DNA of 21,120 nt from CAYGJN01 sp964350135 (GCA_964350135.1 CAYGJN010000040.1:1-21120), one strand, 5' to 3'; counted from the stretch's first letter, positions 1-7,654 are shown. Translations and numbers: made by a program. Notes: generated from the letters alone by a model not told the origin.

Positions 1-231
1 GTACAAAGTGGAGAGGTCTTTTTGATCTCTTCAGATTTTAGTGATGAAAAAATTATTCTTTTAAAAGGAAAGATTGGCACTCAATTTTTAAATGATAGTG
101 GTCTTAATGATACAGAAAAATTGATTGAACTTACAAAATCAGAGACTCTTCAATATAAAACTATTCTTCAAAAACTTATTGGATCTGGTTATATCAAAAA
201 TAATGCTCTAGGGGCAAGTGAAGGGCATTGA
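1..231 (+). CDS. C-terminal end of an unknown protein (5' end outside window)
   Basis: The reading frame is open from base 1 to a TGA at 229-231. A TTG at 22 would give 69 residues, but the frame is already open upstream of it with no ribosome-binding site, so the gene most likely begins before the window. The visible part is hydrophilic and Lys-rich, with no signal peptide, membrane segment or motif I recognise. The next frame overlaps its end by 14 bases and reads like a continuation, so a frameshift may have split one gene. I assign no function. Confidence 0.45.
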   Translation, partial: VQSGEVFLISSDFSDEKIILLKGKIGTQFLNDSGLNDTEKLIELTKSETLQYKTILQKLIGSGYIKNNALGASEGH

Positions 232-406
232 TATATGTTCTTTTTATATTGAGAAAAATCTTGATGAGCTTGTAGAAAAAGAATTTAATGCTTTAGCTAG
301 CTGCGCTCCACCTGTTTGTCACAATGGTGTTTTATCACAAGGCTGTTTTGTTACAAATGATTCAAATATAGTCACCATGGAAACGGTAATAATTGGTACT
401 TGTTAG
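218..406 (+). CDS. Short hypothetical ORF, possibly the frameshifted tail of the preceding gene
   Basis: This 62-residue frame opens with GTG and has no clear ribosome-binding site of its own. It overlaps the preceding frame by 14 bases in the +1 frame. It contains four cysteines, two of them flanking a Pro-Pro (CAPPVC), and no membrane segment. It stops at a TAG six bases before the converging gene ends. It is either a translationally coupled small gene or, more likely in my view, the C-terminus of the upstream gene after a +1 frameshift near 209-228. No family is recognised. Confidence 0.3.
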   Translation: MKGIDICSFYIEKNLDELVEKEFNALASCAPPVCHNGVLSQGCFVTNDSNIVTMETVIIGTC

Positions 407-411
407 ATTGA

Positions 412-642
412 TTACATCATATTTTGCAAGAAAATATAATCAGCATAGCTTTTATATTCAGCATGACCAGTTTTTAGTTCATTTTTTTGCTCAGGGCTTA
501 GCTCTTTTGTATTTACAATTTTTATAAGAACTAGATTAAAACGATTTATATCATTAAGGTTTCTATAAACACCATCATAAAAATCAGTGTGAAAGCTTCC
601 TGCCACAATAACCCCAACAGAAGTCTTCATTTTCTCATTCAT
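412..642 (-). pseudogene. Fragment resembling the C-terminus of a ChaN-like (TIKI-superfamily) lipoprotein
   Basis: The frame encodes 76 residues. The segment VGVIVAGSFHTDFYDGV (residues 9-25) resembles the late conserved strand and His of ChaN-like haem-binding lipoproteins (hydrophobic strand, Gly, His, Asp-Gly-Val). Such proteins are normally about 250-300 residues with a lipoprotein signal; here only the last quarter exists, and an in-frame stop lies at 667-669, nine codons above the ATG. The 134 bases beyond that stop, up to the divergent peptidase gene, show no further ChaN-like coding. I read it as a remnant of a deleted gene. A genuine small protein is possible, since a weak AAGAAG precedes the ATG. 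The family call rests on pattern memory only. Confidence 0.35.
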
Positions 643-698
643 AATAGAGGCACTCTTCTTGCCAATTTAGACCTTACTGGGATGAGATTTTTTAGTAT

Positions 699-724
699 CA
701 GACCAGCTTTTCATTTATGGTCTG
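699..724. repeat. 7-bp inverted repeat in the intergenic region
   Basis: CAGACCA (699-705) pairs with TGGTCTG (718-724) across a 12-base loop. Neither strand has a U-run after the stem, so it is not a standard intrinsic terminator. It lies between the ChaN-like fragment and the M64 peptidase gene and could be a decayed terminator or a regulatory site for the peptidase. Confidence 0.3.
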
Positions 725-803
725 TGTTTATATCTTCTTTAGCGTGTAATTGATTGAAAATGTTTATTATCTTTTCTAAAGTTAACTCTTTGAAGGAGAG
801 TTT

Positions 804-2402
804 ATGAAAGTTTTTATCCTATTTGCACTTGTCTTTAACGCTTACTCAGCATTACTTGTTAAAAAGATAACTGGACCTTATAGAAGTGAGATTGTTGATG
901 TTCAAAAAGTAGACAGAATTATAAAAGAAGATTCTTTAGTTGTAAGAGATATTCCATATTTTTTACCAGAGGGAGCACCGGCCAGTACTGCTCGTTACCA
1001 AGAAGTTTTGATTAAAGATGAGTCAATGTATAGAACTTCATTTCAGAGTCGTTCATCATCTAATTCTTTTTCATCTATTCCAGGATCAGAGGTTAGAACA
1101 ATGGTAGACCAAGGACCATCTGAGAATAGAATTAATCTAGCTTTTCTGGGTGATGGTTATACAGAATCAGAGAAAGAGCGTTTTTTCGAAGATGTAGATA
1201 GACTAATTTATGATCTATTTGGTGAAACGACTTTTGCAAGTTATCTTCCTCTATTTAATGTATACGCAATTTTTACTCCATCAGATGAGAGTGGGATTAG
1301 TGATATTTTTTCTAAAGACACAATATTTGGCCTATATAGAAATCCTCAAGGTTCAAAAAGAGCAATTATGCCAGGTAGCACTCGTATGCTTGAACGTGCT
1401 ATTGATCAAATTGGAGTTCAGATTGATTACCCAATCGTTATTGCTAATGATGACTTCTATGGTGGTCTTGGCGGTAGATATGCAATTACAACTCGTTCAG
1501 TAAAAAGTGGATCAGTTGTTCTACGACATGAACTTGGCCATAATTTTGGAAATGTAGGTGAAGAGTATGACGGTGGTTATGTTTACTCAGGAGCTAATTC
1601 CTCTAGAGGAAATAATATTAAATGGCCTCAGTGGGTTGATGGAGCTGTTAAGTATAATAGAGGGAAGCAGATAATGGGTTCTTATGTTTGGCAAGACCTT
1701 AGTGAACCCTACAATGATAGTTTTAGAATTCCTGATGATAGTAATGGTCCATACACACTTGAGATTCTTTTAAGCTCAGTTGGTTGGGCCAGTGATGATG
1801 AGGTAAGTGTAACTATTGATGGAGTTGAGTATCCTTATGCTGGTGATTATACAGCCGATAGAAGTTTTTTTAATATTACGGCAGCAGCTAATATTGGTGC
1901 TGGTAAACATGATATTAAGATTGAACAGAATATAAATGATGGTGATAATGTATTAGCTTATGCAAACGCATATGCTTATCCAGCTGATTATGATTTTACT
2001 GAAGATAAGATTGATGCCTTTGCTACATATAACGTTAATGGAGCGTTTGCAGGCTGGAGGCCTAGTCACCATATGTGTCTTATGAGAAATATGAAGTCTA
2101 TGGATTTTTGTCCTGTTGATCTTGAAAATATGTGGAAGCGCTTTTTAAAAGTAATGTCTCTTATTGATGATGTCGAGGTGAGCAATAAAGTTGAAGTTCT
2201 AACCCCTGACTTAGATTTAGAAATTACTTGGTATAAAAAAGTTGGTTATCAATATAAAGAAGTAACATCTCTTAAAAATAAAAGGTCTTGGACTAAAAGC
2301 TCTCAGCCAAGTGGTGATTACAAAGTACGAGTTGACTTTGAAACCAGTGAAGTTCGTGATTACAATAATGAATTTTACGATGAAATGAGTTTTAGTATTT
2401 AA
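804..2402 (+). CDS. Secreted M64-family (IgA peptidase-like) zinc metallopeptidase
   Basis: The 532-residue product starts at ATG with GGAG just upstream and has a Sec signal peptide (residues 1-16, ending AYSA). The zinc-protease signature is complete: H242-E243-L-G-H246 followed by a third ligand region G252-E253-E254-Y255. The His/Gly/Glu-Glu-Tyr spacing and the upstream FLGDGYTESE block (about residue 113) are typical of peptidase family M64. After the catalytic core there is a stretch of about 110 residues rich in beta-like alternation (about 310-400), then a second conserved block with HHMCLMR (422-428) and Cys/Pro close to the M64 core end, and a C-terminal beta-rich tail. It should act outside the cytoplasm as an endopeptidase; the substrate is unknown, and cleavage of IgA is not implied. 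It is a single-gene unit between converging and diverging neighbours. Confidence 0.85.
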   Translation: MKVFILFALVFNAYSALLVKKITGPYRSEIVDVQKVDRIIKEDSLVVRDIPYFLPEGAPASTARYQEVLIKDESMYRTSFQSRSSSNSFSSIPGSEVRTMVDQGPSENRINLAFLGDGYTESEKERFFEDVDRLIYDLFGETTFASYLPLFNVYAIFTPSDESGISDIFSKDTIFGLYRNPQGSKRAIMPGSTRMLERAIDQIGVQIDYPIVIANDDFYGGLGGRYAITTRSVKSGSVVLRHELGHNFGNVGEEYDGGYVYSGANSSRGNNIKWPQWVDGAVKYNRGKQIMGSYVWQDLSEPYNDSFRIPDDSNGPYTLEILLSSVGWASDDEVSVTIDGVEYPYAGDYTADRSFFNITAAANIGAGKHDIKIEQNINDGDNVLAYANAYAYPADYDFTEDKIDAFATYNVNGAFAGWRPSHHMCLMRNMKSMDFCPVDLENMWKRFLKVMSLIDDVEVSNKVEVLTPDLDLEITWYKKVGYQYKEVTSLKNKRSWTKSSQPSGDYKVRVDFETSEVRDYNNEFYDEMSFSI

Positions 2403-2421
2403 AAGATTGAGCTGTTATGCT

Positions 2422-2462
2422 TTGAGTTTTACAGCCATGAAACTACAAACTCAAGATTTTTT
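2422..2462 (+). terminator. Possible terminator of the M64 peptidase gene
   Basis: TTGAGTTT (2422-2429) pairs with AAACTCAA (2447-2454), with a T-run at 2457-2462 on the plus strand. The loop is long (17 bases) and the second arm lies inside the end of the converging gene. This is a weak, AT-rich candidate only. Confidence 0.3.
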
Positions 2463-4036
2463 AAATGAAAGCCTTTAAACTGGATTATCTGATTAACATC
2501 TTTTGAAAGTGAATCAAAAGTCGTATCATCCCGAGAGCCTTGCTTAAAGTTTTTTTCAAGATAGCTTGTGAGGAGAAACGTTGTCGAGGCCTTAAAATAA
2601 CCTCTATCCTCTTCATTTTCAAAGTCTAGGTGGTTTGTTCGAAGAAGCATTTTTTTTAAAGAATCAAAAGATTCTGTGCTTAGGTCAAAAATATTTTTTA
2701 ACACTTTTATAAATTCAATATCAAAGTTTGGTTTGCCAATCATTTTAACATATAGGTGATGAATGCAAATGATTCTTTGGATTAATGACTCTTGGTTGGG
2801 AAGATACCTTGAGTATATGCCAGCAAGGTTTTTGAAAAAGGTAGGATATTTAATAACCCATTCATGATGCAGATACATAACTTCTAGGAAATATAATAAA
2901 TTATCGTCTGAATAATCAAGGTCAATTAAGTCCTTTTTAATACTTTCTGTCATTTCTTCTAAAAAACTCATTTCATTTTCATGGATATCATTATCAGCGA
3001 GAACCATTTCTACCAAAAATAAAAATGCATAAAGACGAGAACCTGATGAAACATCTGAAATATTTGGTACTTCTACAAACTTCTCAGTTATATCTTTAAC
3101 TTCTTGCCGACCTTTTATATCTAATCCTTTCATAAGGCTCTTAAGAGTATTTATCTCTTCCTCATCTCTCACCCCATCAAGATCAATAATTCTCATGGCA
3201 AGATACATAACGACCTCTGCGTCAGCTCTTTCAAAACTTATAAGATCTTTAACTCTATTCATAATAAATGAACGTGTAGAAAAATGAATACAACCAAGGC
3301 TTGTCACAACTTGATTTTTCACAAAATTATTAAACTTATCAAGGAGCTCAAACCTTTCATAAAACACATGACTAGAGTCTTTGGCAACGACTTGCGCTAG
3401 GAGCATGGAAAGAGAGAGTACATCGCTCTTACTTAGAGTAATTGGGTTTTGTAATAAACTCCCTGCCTGTCCTAAAATAATTTGATGAATACGCTGTCCA
3501 TCTTCAGGTTTAAAGCCCAGGGCAACGGTTATTTTTTTTATTCTTGATACCACTGGAAAAATTGACTCATAAAAAAGACTTGTATAGAGGCAAAGTTTTA
3601 GCAAAGTCTCCTTTTGAGACTTTAGTGCATCTTTAAAGGGGGATAATAATACTTCAAGGTAATCATCTGTAAGGATCTCTCTTAATTCTAAAGACAAGTC
3701 TGTGGATAGATGATGTTTATAAGCTTCAGCTTTTTTTAGATGCTGAATTGCTCTCGTTGTGTATTCCTTGGCCTCCATATAGTAGCTACGTCCATATATT
3801 TCAATAGATTCACTAAAAATATGTTCAAAGAAAAATTTAAAAAAAAGATCACCTTGAGGCCCGCTTCTATATTCTTTGGGGGAGAGGGTTAGAATAATAC
3901 GAAACGCATTTACTTGCTGGACTTTATCGAATTTTTTTTCTCTAAAGATATTTAGACCATACTTAATAAGGTCAGCGTTTCTCTGTAATGATTTATCAAG
4001 ACCTGATAGGTCTGCTGGTGCAACTACAATATCCAT
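2429..4036 (-). CDS. Large soluble helical protein of unknown function with two TerB-like acidic motifs
   Basis: The 535-residue product has no signal peptide or membrane segment and is helix-rich throughout. Two segments share the pattern of TerB/DjlA-N-like domains, an acidic loop ahead of a Glu-rich helix: IIDLDGVRDEEEINTL (283-298) and LADNDIHENEMSFL (346-359). These may bind divalent metal, but this is my pattern reading, not an established family assignment. The ATG lies 34 bases after the asparagine synthetase stop in the same direction, so it is probably cotranscribed. There is no good Shine-Dalgarno; instead a TATAAT lies 8 bases before the ATG, which could give an additional leaderless transcript. 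Its role is unknown; context suggests cytoplasmic work linked to asparagine or amino-acid supply. Confidence 0.6.
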   Translation of the reverse strand: MDIVVAPADLSGLDKSLQRNADLIKYGLNIFREKKFDKVQQVNAFRIILTLSPKEYRSGPQGDLFFKFFFEHIFSESIEIYGRSYYMEAKEYTTRAIQHLKKAEAYKHHLSTDLSLELREILTDDYLEVLLSPFKDALKSQKETLLKLCLYTSLFYESIFPVVSRIKKITVALGFKPEDGQRIHQIILGQAGSLLQNPITLSKSDVLSLSMLLAQVVAKDSSHVFYERFELLDKFNNFVKNQVVTSLGCIHFSTRSFIMNRVKDLISFERADAEVVMYLAMRIIDLDGVRDEEEINTLKSLMKGLDIKGRQEVKDITEKFVEVPNISDVSSGSRLYAFLFLVEMVLADNDIHENEMSFLEEMTESIKKDLIDLDYSDDNLLYFLEVMYLHHEWVIKYPTFFKNLAGIYSRYLPNQESLIQRIICIHHLYVKMIGKPNFDIEFIKVLKNIFDLSTESFDSLKKMLLRTNHLDFENEEDRGYFKASTTFLLTSYLEKNFKQGSRDDTTFDSLSKDVNQIIQFKGFHLKNLEFVVSWL

Positions 4037-4044
4037 TTGTAGTC

Positions 4045-4073
4045 ATTATAAGACAAAGCTTGGACCTTATCTA
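4045..4073 (-). promoter_or_regulatory. Candidate internal promoter giving a leaderless mRNA
   Basis: On the minus strand TAGATA (4073-4068), a 17-base spacer and a perfect TATAAT (4050-4045) precede the ATG at 4036 by only 8 bases. A start about 7 bases after the -10 would place the 5' end at or next to the AUG. In an AT-rich genome a chance TATAAT is common, so confidence is low. Confidence 0.3.
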
Positions 4074-5654
4074 CTGCCCACTTTTTCCATAGTTAGGTAA
4101 AGCCCTAGCTGAGGGGTCAGTTACATCACAATGATCCCAATCCTTATTTGGCATCCACATGCCTGGGATTAAATGGGATTGTCCTTTAAAATATTTTTCA
4201 AAGATCTCTCTATACCAAAGAGCTTCCTTGGTATGTGGGCGGCAATGATTATAGAGCTTTGAAAGATTAGCAAATTCTTTATCAGAATACTTGGTCTCTG
4301 CGTGTTCTTTTAAAAGATCTACCATGGAGTGCCCAACTGCATCGCTAAAAGCAGCTTTTTCTCGAAAGAGAATATCTCTTGGCAGAAGATCATCTTCAGA
4401 GAAAGCAGCTCTTAAAAGATATTTTCCAACTCCGGTACTATTCATTTTTAGTTTTGGATCAATATGGGTTACAAAACTAGCAAAATCGTGATCACCAAAA
4501 GGTACCCTTGCTTCTAATGAGTGAGCACTAATACATCTATCTGACCTTAAGACATCATAAAGGTAGAGTTCTTGAACTCTTTTTTGGGATTCTTTTTGAA
4601 ATTCTTCTGGGTTTGGAGCAAAGTCAGTGTATTTATATCCAAATAACTCATCACTAACTTCTCCAGTTAATAAAACCTTTATATCCGTACTTCGTTTAAT
4701 ATACTTACAAAGAAGATACATCCCGATGCTTGCTCTAATTGTTGTAATATCAAAACTTTCAAGATGGTAGATAACATCATCTAATGAATTAAGTACCTCA
4801 TCGAATGTAAAAAGATACTCATGGTGATCACTCTTTATATAGTCTGCTACTTGTCTGGCATACTTGGTATCAATTGGGCCTTCAGTCATACCAACAGCAA
4901 AAGTTGTTATCGGTTTTTTTAAAACTTGAGTTGCAATCGCGCATACTAGTGATGAATCAAGTCCACCACTTAAAAGAAAACCACCAGGCACATCGCTCAT
5001 CAGTCTTTTTCTAACTCCTTCAATAAGTTTTTCTCTAATACCTTTTAGAGCTTTTTTTTCATCTCTTATATAGTCATGTTGAATTTTAGTTATATCCTTG
5101 TAGAGAACAAAGCCAGACTCCTCACTCCAGTAATGCCCCGGAGGAAAAGTGTCAACTCTATCACATAAGGAAACTAAACTCTTTACTTCAGAGGCAAAAA
5201 GAAATTTCCCGTTTTTAGCTTTTCCATAGAAAAGAGGTCGAATGCCAATAGCATCTCTTGCTACAAAAAGTTTTTTAGATTTTTTATCATAGAGACAGAA
5301 TGAAAACTCAGCATCGAGGTGAACACAAAGTTTTTCTATTCCCCATTTAAAAAAGAGAGGAAGGATGACCTCACAGTCAGATTTGCCTTTATAGGGATAG
5401 TCTTCAACATCTTCTTTTAGTTCTTTATAATTATAAATCTCTCCATTACAAACCATAATTGCTTGAGCATCTTCAAAAGGCTGATCCCCTGACTCACCTG
5501 GATCCATAATGGCCAGGCGATGAAAATAAAACTTCAGATCTTTATAAGGTTTTACAATCGTACTATCAGGCCCCCTATGTACTAAGCTTTTAAAGGCCTC
5601 TTCAATTTGTTTACTTTCTAACTCAGACCCACTATCAACAAGAAAACCACACAT
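4071..5654 (-). CDS. asnB: Asparagine synthetase, glutamine-hydrolysing
   Basis: The 527-residue enzyme makes asparagine from aspartate, glutamine and ATP in the cytoplasm. The N-terminal class II glutaminase domain has Cys2 as nucleophile directly after the initiator Met, HRGPD (26-30) and NGE (70-72). The synthetase domain has the ATP-pyrophosphatase loop SGGLDSS (229-235) and the conserved SLEARVPFGDHD substrate-binding block. Length is close to E. coli AsnB (554). The ATG is set by AAAGGAG seven bases upstream and by the need for Cys at position 2. It is divergent from asnC across a palindrome-rich spacer and followed by an unknown gene in the same direction. Regulation by AsnC and asparagine supply is an inference from this arrangement. 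Confidence 0.92.
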   Translation of the reverse strand: MCGFLVDSGSELESKQIEEAFKSLVHRGPDSTIVKPYKDLKFYFHRLAIMDPGESGDQPFEDAQAIMVCNGEIYNYKELKEDVEDYPYKGKSDCEVILPLFFKWGIEKLCVHLDAEFSFCLYDKKSKKLFVARDAIGIRPLFYGKAKNGKFLFASEVKSLVSLCDRVDTFPPGHYWSEESGFVLYKDITKIQHDYIRDEKKALKGIREKLIEGVRKRLMSDVPGGFLLSGGLDSSLVCAIATQVLKKPITTFAVGMTEGPIDTKYARQVADYIKSDHHEYLFTFDEVLNSLDDVIYHLESFDITTIRASIGMYLLCKYIKRSTDIKVLLTGEVSDELFGYKYTDFAPNPEEFQKESQKRVQELYLYDVLRSDRCISAHSLEARVPFGDHDFASFVTHIDPKLKMNSTGVGKYLLRAAFSEDDLLPRDILFREKAAFSDAVGHSMVDLLKEHAETKYSDKEFANLSKLYNHCRPHTKEALWYREIFEKYFKGQSHLIPGMWMPNKDWDHCDVTDPSARALPNYGKSGQ

Positions 5655-5676
5655 TTGGCACTCCTTTTCTGATAAA

Positions 5677-5685
5677 TTTATACCA
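5677..5685 (-). promoter_or_regulatory. Extended -10 promoter of asnB
   Basis: The minus strand reads TGG-TATAAA (5685-5677), an extended -10, with no recognisable -35 hexamer 16-18 bases upstream. Transcription would begin near 5670, giving a leader of about 16 bases with the ribosome site in it. Lack of a -35 fits an activator-dependent promoter. Confidence 0.45.
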
Positions 5686-5706
5686 TAACTATCGGTGTAG
5701 AGTTAT

Positions 5707-5746
5707 ATTAATATTAATCATCGATTATTTTTGCTATATCGATTAT
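5707..5746. promoter_or_regulatory. Candidate AsnC operator region
   Basis: A perfect 12-bp palindrome ATTAATATTAAT (5707-5718) is followed by two copies of ATCGATTAT (5720-5728 and 5738-5746) whose starts are 18 bp apart. Each copy carries the self-complementary ATCGAT. The cluster sits in the middle of the divergent asnB/asnC spacer, upstream of both extended -10 elements, where Lrp/AsnC-family regulators usually bind in repeated sites. Binding by AsnC is inferred. Confidence 0.45.
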
Positions 5747-5762
5747 ATCAGTACGGGTTTAG

Positions 5763-5771
5763 TGATAAAAT
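5763..5771 (+). promoter_or_regulatory. Extended -10 promoter of asnC
   Basis: TGA-TAAAAT (5763-5771) is an extended -10 without a matching -35. A start near 5778 would place the GGGAGG ribosome site (5781-5786) directly at the 5' end of the mRNA and supports the TTG at 5792 as the true start, since the GTG at 5762 would lie upstream of the transcript. Confidence 0.4.
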
Positions 5772-5791
5772 GTTATTTCAGGGAGGATGTT

Positions 5792-6259
5792 TTGCCAGAA
5801 AATTATCAAATCGATAAAGTCGATCGCCAGATTCTTCAATGTTTATTAGACGATGCCAGGACACCTTATCTTGAAATTGCTAGAAAGTTGCTAGTTTCAG
5901 GGGGGACTGTTCATCAGAGAATGGCAAAGATGACTGAACTTGGTCTTGTAACTGGTTCTACTTTAACCCTTGATAGGCGAAAGCTTGGTCTTGATGTTAC
6001 TGTCCTTATAGGGATTCATATGAAATCAGCAAAAAATCTTAATAACTTAATATCTAAGCTTGATTCATGGCCAGAGGTAATTGAGGCCTATTACACAACA
6101 GGTAACTTTGCTCTAATGATTAAAGTCTGTGTTGAATCTATTCAGAGCTATCATGAGTTTTTAAGCAGAAAACTTCAATCGATTGACTCTGTTCAATCCA
6201 CAGAGTCTTTTATATGTTTAGATCAACCAATTAGTAGAGAAATTTCGGTTAAGGAGTAG
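5792..6259 (+). CDS. asnC: AsnC, Lrp/AsnC-family transcriptional regulator
   Basis: Starting at TTG 5792, with GGGAGG five bases upstream, the product is 155 residues, close to E. coli AsnC (152). A GTG at 5762 is in frame but would add ten unrelated residues and lacks a ribosome site. The N-terminus reads as the AsnC/Lrp winged-HTH start (YQIDKVDRQIL), followed by the recognition-helix region with GGTVHQRMAKM. The C-terminal RAM ligand-binding domain includes the EAYYTTG motif and the STESFICL strand that closely resemble E. coli AsnC. The known family role is asparagine-responsive control of asparagine synthesis; the divergent asnB supports the same role here. The next gene starts three bases after its stop. 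Confidence 0.88.
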   Translation: MPENYQIDKVDRQILQCLLDDARTPYLEIARKLLVSGGTVHQRMAKMTELGLVTGSTLTLDRRKLGLDVTVLIGIHMKSAKNLNNLISKLDSWPEVIEAYYTTGNFALMIKVCVESIQSYHEFLSRKLQSIDSVQSTESFICLDQPISREISVKE

Positions 6260-6262
6260 ATC

Positions 6263-6682
6263 ATGGATGACAATATGGATGGGATAGCAAACTCTCATAG
6301 CAAATTGATTGGCTATATACTTTGGATTGTTGGGTTCACCGGATCACATCGTTTCTATTTTGGTAAGCCTATTACAGGTACAATTTGGTTATTCACTGGT
6401 GGTATCGCTGGTATTGGTTGGATTGTAGATCTTTTCTTAATACCCTCAATGGATAAAGAAGCTGATCTTCGTTTTAGTTCTGGTGACTATGATTATAATA
6501 TTGCTTGGATACTTTTAACTTTCTTGGGAGTCTTTGGGATTCATCGGCTCTATCTAAGAAAATATATTTCAGGGATTCTATACCTTATTACAGGTGGTTT
6601 TTTTATTGTAGGAGTTATCTATGACTTCTGGAATCTTAATGACATTATCCATGAGGAAAACACAGCACCGTCTAATGATTAG
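6263..6682 (+). CDS. Membrane protein with two TM2 domains
   Basis: The 139-residue protein is two TM2 units in tandem. The first has KLIGYILWIVGFTGSHRFYFG (about 14-34) then a second hydrophobic stretch to about residue 60; the second repeats this with FLGVFGIHRLYLRK (87-100) and a stretch to about 125. Each unit has the family's G-x-HRFY/HRLY turn between two membrane helices, so four membrane segments are expected. AAGGAG inside the end of asnC and a three-base gap mean it is translationally coupled to the regulator. TM2 proteins have no settled function; the link with asnC might hint at a membrane role in the same response, but conserved linkage is untested. Confidence 0.8.
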   Translation: MDDNMDGIANSHSKLIGYILWIVGFTGSHRFYFGKPITGTIWLFTGGIAGIGWIVDLFLIPSMDKEADLRFSSGDYDYNIAWILLTFLGVFGIHRLYLRKYISGILYLITGGFFIVGVIYDFWNLNDIIHEENTAPSND

Positions 6683-6684
6683 AC
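6670..6684. repeat. Palindrome spanning the stop codon of the TM2 gene
   Basis: GTCTAATGATTAGAC is a 15-base perfect inverted repeat around a central G, with AACAC/GTGTT as a possible outer extension. There is no U-run after it, so it could be an mRNA-end stabiliser or a factor-dependent stop rather than an intrinsic terminator. Confidence 0.35.
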
Positions 6685-6810
6685 AGTGTTAAATGTTTAG
6701 ACACCTATAGACCTTCTAACTTATTGATTTCTGCCTCAAAAACTTGGCGTTTGGATTGCATATTAAAGTGCAAACGTAATGTGTTAACTATTTTAACAAC
6801 GAGGATGAGA

Positions 6811-7521
6811 ATGAAATCTTTTAAGAATTTATCAGTATTTAGTTTAATGCTAGTTCTAGCATTAGCTTGTGGAAAAAAAGACGGTGAAAATACCGGAGGC
6901 AACGGAGTTAATTATAACCGTACCGAAAGAAATGAGGCTGTCACTAATGGTGGATATCTTGCCACTGTAGATGCTATTAGAAATAGAAATTTTCTAAGAG
7001 TTATTAGTGATAATACAGGAAGAGCAAATGTTAAGTTTGCTGAAATTGTTCATAGAAAAGATGAATTACAAGTTTCCAGATGTGATATCTTAAGCTTTGA
7101 AGGTCGTTGTGGCGATATGGGTTCTGAAAATTATAGAACTTATACTTATAGAGATGGTATTGAAAGCATCTCTGGTGAGTTTTTCAACGAAGACGATGTA
7201 GCTGAGTATCTTCTTTATAATGTAATGAATATTGAAGGTGACCAAAACGATCTAATTATTAGAGTTCGTTCACTAAGCGAAGCAAGAGAGTTTGCTGAGC
7301 TTTCAGCAAAACTTGGTGGTAAAGGTTTCCAAGGTGAGCTTATTGAAATCTATAACAAGACTAATGGTGAGCATACTTTTATAAGTTTCAATCTTCCATT
7401 AGCTGTAAACCCACTTTTTAGAAAGACTTATCATTTACAGTCAGGTTTTAGTAGAGGTGCTTATGGTGGATCAAACTCTCTACCAGTAAACACGTATATT
7501 TCAGATTTTAGAGTTGAGTAG
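6811..7521 (+). CDS. Lipoprotein of unknown function
   Basis: Start is the ATG at 6811, preceded by GAGG six bases upstream; an in-frame frame extension to 6724 adds an implausible N-terminus and is rejected. The 236-residue product has a short Lys-containing n-region, a hydrophobic core and the lipobox LALAC with the lipid-modified Cys at residue 20. A Gly/Asn-rich linker follows. The mature part is mixed alpha/beta with two further cysteines (RCDILSFEGRC) that could form a disulfide. Residue after the Cys is Gly, so there is no Asp retention signal of the E. coli type and an outer-membrane location is more likely. It is a single-gene unit closed by a strong terminator. No family is recognised. 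Confidence 0.75.
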   Translation: MKSFKNLSVFSLMLVLALACGKKDGENTGGNGVNYNRTERNEAVTNGGYLATVDAIRNRNFLRVISDNTGRANVKFAEIVHRKDELQVSRCDILSFEGRCGDMGSENYRTYTYRDGIESISGEFFNEDDVAEYLLYNVMNIEGDQNDLIIRVRSLSEAREFAELSAKLGGKGFQGELIEIYNKTNGEHTFISFNLPLAVNPLFRKTYHLQSGFSRGAYGGSNSLPVNTYISDFRVE

Positions 7522-7556
7522 TACTAACTAGTTCAAATATCCTTCGTTTGTTATTA

Positions 7557-7587
7557 GGCTCCCATAATGGGAGCCTTTTTTGTTTTT
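7557..7587 (+). terminator. Strong intrinsic terminator after the lipoprotein gene
   Basis: GGCTCCCATAATGGGAGCC (7557-7575) forms an 8-bp GC-rich stem with a three-base loop, followed by TTTTTT, one G and five more T. It closes the unit 35 bases after the stop codon. Confidence 0.92.
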
Positions 7588-7645
7588 GCTTAGGTTGAGT
7601 AAACTTCTCGTCTAAAATACCTATGTAGCATCCAGTCTTGGCACA

Positions 7646-7654
7646 TGCTATGAT
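7646..7654 (+). promoter_or_regulatory. Extended -10 promoter of the acyl-CoA dehydrogenase gene
   Basis: TGC-TATGAT (7646-7654) lies 18 bases before the ATG. The 12-base string TGCTATGATTAT recurs in part at the ahcY promoter. No -35 hexamer matches at 16-18 bases upstream. Confidence 0.45.

Noticed and set aside
6724..6810. Longer N-terminus for the lipoprotein at 6811
   Set aside because: It lacks a ribosome site and would bury the lipoprotein signal; GAGG and ATG at 6811 fit.
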